From assembly GCA_022661535.1 (NCBI GenBank), contig JAKULF010000006.1, forward strand, positions 1,545,001 to 1,609,000: a stretch of 64,000 bases of DNA. Direction: 5' to 3'. A program made the position numbers and the translations under genes. Source of the stretch: Eutypa lata. Lineage: Eukaryota > Ascomycota > Sordariomycetes > Xylariales > Diatrypaceae. How positions within the stretch are numbered: position 1 is the stretch's first letter; the number at the start of each line of letters is the position of its first letter. Of the stretch, positions 57,818 to 64,000 are shown in pieces. The notes beneath the pieces were generated by a model. That model saw only the letters and a program-made list of their open reading frames with translations. It did no database searches and was not told the DNA's origin.

Positions 57818-59230
57818 ATGGCCGCCACACCGGCGAATGAGCCTATGCTAGCCGAAGAGGGCAAAGCGTTCGACATCGTCGCTCACGGCCATAAGGATGT
57901 CGTGCAGGCCATCGCGTTCAATGCCTACGGCGACAGGTGCGCCACCGGATCCGTCGACGGCAAGATCCGAGTTTTCAATCGCCATAGAGATGGTGCCTGG
58001 CGCATGTGCGATAACTGGGGGGCGCACGGAGGCGAGATCTTAGAGGTATGTATGTATGGATGGATGGGGATGTGGTGTTTCCATCTCATCATCATCATCA
58101 TCACCTGACCTTGTTGGATTGAATACTTGATTGTTGACGAAATTGCGGCCTTTGTTTTCGTGTAGCTACAATGGCTCCCTCCTACGGTCTATCCCAATCT
58201 TCTAGCCTCTCTCGGCATTGAAGGCCGGTTCAAGTTGTGGGCCGAGGACCCCTCTGCCGCCCCGGGGAGACGCTTCAGCTCGCGGGGAGCTAACGGAAAA
58301 GCCGCCTACGAGAGTCGGTCAAGCCGGCATCCTTACAGGTCTTTCTCCATCAAACATGACGAGGCAACGCGATATACTTATTTCGCCCTGCTCGCTTCTG
58401 ATGGACACCTCTCGGTCCACGAAAGCGAAGAGCCTGAGACTATTGCCGACTACGCCAAGATCGACGACTTCCAGGCCTGCTCCAAGCCAAACCGCGGAGA
58501 GGAGACTTGTTTCAAGGTCCGGTTTGACCCGAACCCGGAACCTTGCTACACGGCTCTGAGAGCGGGTGTACCCACTGATGCCCTCAGTTTGGTGGTCGCC
58601 GGAATGGACGCGGTCAAGGTCTTCAGAACGCGGGACACCGTCACCAGTTCTTTCGGCGCCGCGACCCGCGCGAGGGAGTTCTACCTGGCCATCGAGATCA
58701 CCGGTCATAAGGGACTGGTCCGAGACGTAGCCTGGGCTCCGGGCAACTACAGGGGCTACGACATGGTTGCCACGGCCTGCCAGGACGGCTACGTGCGGGT
58801 TTTCCGCCTCGACACGCCCTTCTCCAGCGACGACGACGGCAAGACCTGGTCGGCGGCCGACGTGACGGGGGCGGGGAAACTCGACGAGAACTTCCAATCC
58901 TCCTCCACCAAGAGCGGCGGCGGAGGACGCGCGAGGGCGCTCTCGCACCCGCTTTCGGGCATCAGAGCCGAGATCGACAAGTCCGGCACGCACGGGGAGC
59001 GGACGTCGACGGGCCAGCCGGGCCAGATCGCCCACAGGTCCAAGGAGCTGTCGAAGCTCGATCTCCACAAGACGCCCGTGTGGCGGGTCGGGTTCGACGA
59101 CGACGGCCAGATCCTGGGGAGCGTCGGAGATGACGGAAAGCTGATATGCTACCGGCAGACCCCTGGTGGGACTTGGGCGAAGAGCTCCGAGCTGGGCATG
59201 ATGAAGGCGAGGATGGCTATAGTACCTTGA
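57818..59230 (+). CDS. seh1: Nucleoporin Seh1 (WD40 protein)
   Basis: Two exons, 57818-58045 and 58166-59230, phase 0 junction, 430 residues. WD40 blade signatures begin with HGHKDVVQAIAFNAYGDRCA, then ATGSVDGKIRVFNRHRDGAW; LQWLPPTVYPNLLASLG follows right after the splice. Later ones include GHKGLVRDVAWAPGNYRGYD, ACQDGYVRVFRLDTP and TPVWRVGFDDDGQILGSVGD. The order and the GRFKLWAED segment match fungal Seh1, part of the Nup84/Y complex of the nuclear pore and of the SEACAT/GATOR2 complex at the vacuole. An in-frame ATG at 57779 would add 13 residues. A disordered insertion lies near residues 305-345. The gene is tail to tail with the alkaline phosphatase gene, 269 bp apart. Confidence 0.9.
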
Positions 59231-59390
59231 AGCAGACCCGCACGCATGAATGGCTAGAGCAGGCTCTGCCACACCTTGAGCTTGATTGATACCCCTTTAG
59301 ACATAGGGAGAACTACGAACGAATCTACAAGGGAGATAGATGCCCAATGATCTGTTGTTTGGAATTGGCTGTTTAGATGAAGATATGAGG

Positions 59391-59413
59391 CTGCTGCTGC
59401 TGCTGCTGCTGCT
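59391..59413. repeat. (CTG)n triplet repeat in the Seh1/phosphatase spacer
   Basis: About seven to eight CTG units in the short convergent spacer between the stop codons, probably within the 3' UTR of one or both genes. Confidence 0.95.
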
Positions 59414-59499
59414 CTATTATGATGGTACAGTGTAAAAACTCTTTGTACATTACGATTAACTAACTACGACTAGATAGATAGATATATTATTATCTCCAG

Positions 59500-61751
59500 C
59501 TAATGCTTGTGGATATGATTAGGACCGTCTACACTTCTCTTCCCAACCCAGTCGGTGCCCTGCTGACGGAGCTTCTTGGTGACATCGCTCATCTTCAGCT
59601 TAAGTACACCCTCGATATACCCCGGTAGCTAGTACATAGTGATAGGTGTTAGTTGGGTTTATGACTTTGAAAGATCCTCAGGGGAATATGTGATTTAGAC
59701 ATACCTGCGTGTTATCCCAATTGCCCGCCATATCAGCCTTCAGATTCCCACCCCTCCAGCCACTGCCGTACCCAAAGAGCGTGATATCCGTCGCGGTATG
59801 GCCGCCCGTCGACCAATGGACGCCCGCCTTATCGCTGAGGCGCTTCGTCAGGTCGCCGCCCAGATCGTCGTTCGCCAGGATCTGGTCGATCTCGGCGTCG
59901 CTCAGGCCCGACAAGCCGTAGCCGGGCAGGATGGTGTCGGCGAGGTACGCCCGGCGGTCTGTGCCGGTCCCGTTGTACGCGTCCCAGAGCTGCCCGACCC
60001 GCTCGATCGACATTGAGACGTCCTTAAGCGGCACGGGGTCGAAGCCGTTGAGCGTCAGGCCCCCGCACTCGTGGTCCGCCGCCGATAGCATCATCGTGTC
60101 CGGGTGGGCGTCGATCCACTCCCGCGCGAACTTCATCACGTCGTTGTACATGATCGTGTCGTGGAGGTGACCTGGTCGTTTTGAAAGTTTGGAGTTTAGC
60201 ACCACTCCGTCCCTCATCATGATATATAAATATATAAATATTTCTTTCTTTCTTTTTCTCTTATCCTGAAAAGCCTAGTCCTAATCTCGAGATAGACTCA
60301 GGAGTGAGGGGGCAGGGGTTTCACAAAGGCAATAGACCAACTGGAAAGGGGGAATTCATGGTCAAGGGTGTTACTCACCAGCTGGATCGTTGGCATGACC
60401 GGCGTGATCGATACGGGAGGCTTCGATCATCAGGAAGTATCCCTTCCATGTCCACTTAGTGGCACGATCGAGCGAGTTGAGCGCAGTTTCCACCATCTCG
60501 AGAAGGGAAGGCTCCTTCTCGGGCTGCCGAGAACGATCGATCTCATACATCATCTGGTCTGGATCGGGGCGTGTTAGCTATGGCATTCGCTTATTGAAAT
60601 TGCTTCTCCCCCCCTTTCTTTCTTTCCTTCCTTCTTCTGCCTTTTATTTCCTCAGTTTAGAAAGAAAGAGAGATTTACCATCGTTGAACAGCCCAATATA
60701 GGGGAGGTCCGCAGCCTTAGCTTTCCCCAACTTCAGCTCGTCGAACGCGGCACGGTCCTGCATGACGCGGAACCCCTTCCCCTTCGCGAAGCCGAAGAGA
60801 TCGACGTCGTCGCTGCGGCAGGACGTCGCGTCGGACTGCGGCTTGAAGTAGCACCGGCCCCCGCCGAGCAGGATGTCGACCACGGGCCCCAGCGGGTGGC
60901 TGTAGCCGATCTCGTGCTCGGCGATCTTCTCGTACGAGTTGCGGTTGGCTACGTGGGCTGCGTAGCCTGTTTTTAATGCGGAAGTCAGTATCACGTTAGC
61001 AACGTTCATGGTTTTGCTATGCATGACGGGGGGAAAGGCCTACAGGCTGGCGTGGCGTGGTTGATGGTCGACGTGACCACGAGCCCCGTCTTGAAACCCT
61101 GCAGCTTGGCCGCCTCGAGGATGGAGCCGACGGGCTGCCCGTCGTCGTCGACGGCGATGGCTAGTTAGTCAAGTCGCATTAGCAATTAGTATTCCCAAAA
61201 AACCAAAAAAAAGCCATGAAAATCATTAAGAACCACAGAACATTATTTCTCACGCACCGTCATTGTAGGTCTTGACGCCGCAACCGAAGGCGGTCGCAGC
61301 AGCGGCCGAGTCGGTGATCAGGTTGTTGCTCGCCTGGGTCCGGACGTTGCCGATGACCATCTGGTCGGCGGGCAGCTGGATGCTGACGGGCGCCTTGGGG
61401 TTCTCGCCGTTCTGCAGCAGCGAGACGTAGTCTCGCGCCATGGTCTGGGAGGCGGGTCCGTATCCTATGATGTCGGGCAGTGATTCTTAAGTTAGCGACT
61501 CATACCCACCGAACTGTTGATGAAATGGTTTGGTCTTTGTGCAATGAGGGAGGTGTTTGAGGGAACGAAGATCAAGGCTATATCTTCGCAGCAGTAGATA
61601 GCGGCATCTCATCTTTGTCTATGAGGTGATCTTGATGACGAAACTCACCATCGGGAACAATGTAGATGAAGTTGCGCGCCGTGGGCAGAAGCCAGGTGGC
61701 GCAGGTGCTCTGAACGAGCAGCCCGGCCGTCAAGAGGAACGAGTACTGCAT
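59500..61751 (-). CDS. Secreted alkaline phosphatase
   Basis: Seven exons close in frame: 61751-61649, 61464-61258, 61160-61044, 60966-60679, 60558-60379, 60171-59705 and 59628-59500; 496 residues. The N-terminus MQYSFLLTAGLLVQSTCA is a cleavable-looking signal peptide. Metal-site and active-site text: IVPDG, then ITDSAAAATAFGCGVKTYN (nucleophile Ser near residue 87), ASRIDHAGHANDPAG, SAADHECGGL, and HWSTGGHTATD. These match the zinc/magnesium alkaline phosphatase family that hydrolyses phosphomonoesters at high pH. Unlike vacuolar Pho8, it lacks a membrane anchor at its N-terminus, so it is probably secreted. Two usual details differ: DHEC rather than DHET, and a short C-terminal tail ending in HIHKH. 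Confidence 0.92.
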
Positions 61752-62798
61752 CTTGACTTGATGTCGAATCTATAGCCTCTGCTAGACGATACGTAGGAAT
61801 CACTGGTGGGCTAGAGAGAGGCAGAATTGATGAACCTGGGGGTTTTCTCATGTACTCAGAATCGCGGGCGTACATCGCCCTACTTATATATTATTACATA
61901 TACATGAAATCGACCAGAGTCTAGCCTCTCGACATTTCCAGCTTTCCGACACCTGACTGATAGCACACTGATGAGCACCTGCCAATTCATACCCGTCCTG
62001 CATGTTATGGACTGATTTCCCTTGCCTCGCATGGCATCGCATCGGGATGGACCCTCGCTCGACCCAGCCTCTTGGGACCATCTCGGTTCCCCTAGGGCCA
62101 TGGCATTTTTCCATCTCGCTTCCTATCACCTCGTGCGGACTTCTCCTATTTGGGAAGTTCGCGAAGAAGAAGGGGGAAAAAAACATCGTGCCATTGCGGC
62201 ATGAGATCGATCGCCAGGCACGTTGTGAAGGGCATGAGGAGAGCTTATTCACATTTTGGCGAACCCCACCCCGAGGGCTTGGCCGTCCCCGTTGTGGAGC
62301 CTGTCGCTCCTTGGCTATGCTATTCCTGGGGGAAGACAACGATCCGCCGTATAGATGCGTGCCGTCATGGCACGTGGGGTCCCATCGCATCGTACGTAGC
62401 TTTCGCGATAGGAATCGAGACCCTGTATAGGCAGGCCTTTTTCCCTTTTTTTGGTTTGTTTTGTTCGTTTTTGGTACTATTGATTTTACTTGTCCGGTCC
62501 AGTTCCTGGGCAAGGGGATGAAGCCGAGAAATTCATATTGTTTATTGTTCCTGGTGACTCCACGAGTTCTCAGTCGTGAAAATGAAAGTTTGGGAGGGAA
62601 AGGAGGGTTTCTGAGTTACCGACATGTGTGAAGTAGGCAGTCACAACAGCAGTATTCATAGAATATTTCGTCTACAATGCGAATCAACAAGGTAAGTTGA
62701 AGAAGCTGGGGGGAAGGGTGTGCATGTTTATTTTTCTCTCCATTTGCCAATCCTTCCTCTCATTAAGAAGATACCGTCACTTGTTGATAAATCGAATC
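61752..62798. other. Spacer upstream of the phosphatase
   Basis: No supported gene. It carries the alkaline phosphatase promoter next to 61752. A 209-codon minus-strand frame (61884-62513) has an even spread of odd residues and overlaps a 142-codon plus-strand frame; neither has a domain. Confidence 0.5.
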
Positions 62799-63186
62799 TC
62801 AAAGTGACCATATCAAGCCCACGGATCTTGCATGTCCTTTGATGATGATGACGACGGCTCCCCCCCCCCCATCGTAGGAGTTATCACTACTTGCTGCCGT
62901 TTGGGGCTTCATCCTCAGGGCCCTATCCCACTTAGCGCGAGCATCTACGACTTTCTGCGCTTCGGTGTAGTACCAGCCGTCGATGATACCCATCGGAAGG
63001 GCAAAAATGGCGGCGGAGCCCCAGATCATTCGGGCCTGTCGAGACCCGGACTGCGCCCCCCCGAGCCACTGCAAGATCCAGGCACTAGATAGATACCAGG
63101 ATTATGGGGTCCCGGATGAACCAGCTGAACGGGCCGTTTTCAATGGCCGCCTGCTGCATCCGCGTCGGCTGCGCCGGTGCGAGCAT
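62799..63186 (-). CDS. Small one-helix protein of unknown function
   Basis: ATG at 63186; exon 1 (63186-63097) encodes MLAPAQPTRMQQAAIENGPF then SWFIRDPIIL. A 46-nt intron (GTATCT donor, GCGCAG acceptor) leads to exon 2 (63050-62799), which has MIWGSAAIFALPMGIIDGWY, a likely membrane helix, then TEAQKVVDARAKWDRALRMK. This model gives 113 residues. Near the C-terminus an 11-G tract (62860-62870) is crossed. In the literal frame the tail is hydrophobic (AVVIIIKGHARSVG); with ten G the frame would read EPSSSSSKDMQDPWA and stop, which fits the polar sequence before it better. The family is not recognised. The short intron and homopolymer leave the model uncertain. Confidence 0.5.
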
Positions 63187-64000
63187 ATTGGACGACGAGG
63201 ACCCCGATATTGCTTCTCGCCTATCTATCTGTCTGTAGCGCCAAGTATATTTTTAAGTACGTAGTTGATGCGATATATTTGCTGTCGCAAATGACCGTTC
63301 TGGATGAGTGTACCTCTGAAGATTTATGGTAAAGTCATTATCAAGGGGAGACTTCTTGAGTTGGCATGATCATCATCAGACCACCATATCCGTGGCTGCT
63401 GGTCCAATTACAGCTGACATATAACTACTGGTGGCATCTGGAGAAACCTTCCACGTCTAAGTATGTAGTTACCTACCTATGCTCTCTATTCAGCTTGAAA
63501 TAGTGTGACTTATGCCTTAACCACGTGAAGAGGCTATATTTATGAGATTCAAGACTGTATATACTTGAAATATACCTATACTTAATACTGCAACTCATTG
63601 ACCCCTCTTTTATAGCGAACGTCCATCTGTACATATTCTGTGTGTGTTGTGCTGTCTGGTGATAACTTCATATAAGACTGCTAAGAAACACTCAGCATGC
63701 TTATTTTGCGTACCACAAGCTGAATATAGCCCCGAATACTTTGGACTTTCGCTTTCAAATTCGGAATTTCTTGATATCCTTAATATTACCTATCTGCAGA
63801 GATAGCCAGCGGCCAGATTCAAGTGAAACAAGGCCCGGTTGTGCTAAGGCCAATATACCCTCCCCACAGGTGGGAAACTCTGTAGGATGCTAGTACCTAG
63901 GTAATTAAACGGCCTTGGTCAGTTTTAACACATCGCCACCCAGGCAGTTATGAATTTGTAATTGAGGCCTACTAGATAGTAATATGCCTGACTGCTATGC
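63187..64000. other. Gene-free right end
   Basis: AT-rich sequence with no supported open frame or RNA gene. It starts with the likely promoter of the small one-helix protein gene. Confidence 0.55.

Noticed and set aside
61884..62513. 209-codon minus-strand frame upstream of the phosphatase
   Set aside because: Random-looking sequence, overlaps an equally long frame on the other strand, lies in a promoter position.
1..64000. CRISPR array, bacterial operon, prophage or intact transposon
   Set aside because: No regularly spaced repeats, no terminal inverted repeats or transposase/reverse transcriptase text seen; the window is fungal with introns.

Overview
This window looks like chromosomal DNA of a filamentous ascomycete (Pezizomycotina, most likely Sordariomycetes). 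Coding exons are GC-rich and broken by short introns of about 45-240 bp with GTAAGT/GTATGT donors. The products include fungal families such as a DUF3716-type zinc protein, Trs23, an NB-ARC/TPR receptor and an S28 peptidase relic. Gene-poor stretches are AT-rich and full of TACC/GGTA-type microsatellites. Nothing bacterial, viral or organellar was seen. All exon models were built by eye from splice consensus and reading-frame closure; no search was run.

Layout. 1-10.4 kb is gene-free and rich in simple repeats. 10.56-14.52 kb (-) holds a large multi-zinc-finger regulator. 14.5-22 kb is mostly empty, with one unrecognised coding-like remnant (20.7-21.6 kb). 22.1-26.8 kb (-) has a DUF3716-type gene without a visible start and a 1,024-residue SAM methyltransferase. 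26.8-29.8 kb is empty. 29.8-51.4 kb is a dense housekeeping block: DENR/Tma22 translation factor, Borealin/Nbl1, Rpn10, Trs23, an MFS transporter, Rpb4, a Ser/Thr-rich single-pass membrane protein, Arv1, the V-ATPase e subunit Vma9, a 3-hydroxyisobutyrate-dehydrogenase-like enzyme and a PflA-like radical SAM protein.

51.9-56.8 kb is a different neighbourhood: an S28 peptidase pseudogene, a STAND/NLR receptor with a TIR/SEFIR-looking N-terminus, a disrupted fungal membrane-protein gene, and a 5' stub of a short-chain dehydrogenase that meets it head-on. This is the most accessory-looking part of the window. 57.8-61.8 kb returns to conserved genes: nucleoporin Seh1 and a seven-exon secreted alkaline phosphatase, tail to tail. 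A small one-helix protein gene with an 11-base G tract lies at 62.8-63.2 kb.

The housekeeping genes do not form one pathway. They cover translation re-initiation, the chromosomal passenger complex, the proteasome, ER-Golgi traffic, transcription, sterol homeostasis, vacuolar acidification and the nuclear pore. Several neighbours are convergent (DENR/Borealin, Rpn10/Trs23, Rpb4/membrane protein, Arv1/Vma9, Seh1/phosphatase) or divergent (Borealin/Rpn10, Trs23/MFS, dehydrogenase/radical SAM), typical of compact fungal gene blocks.
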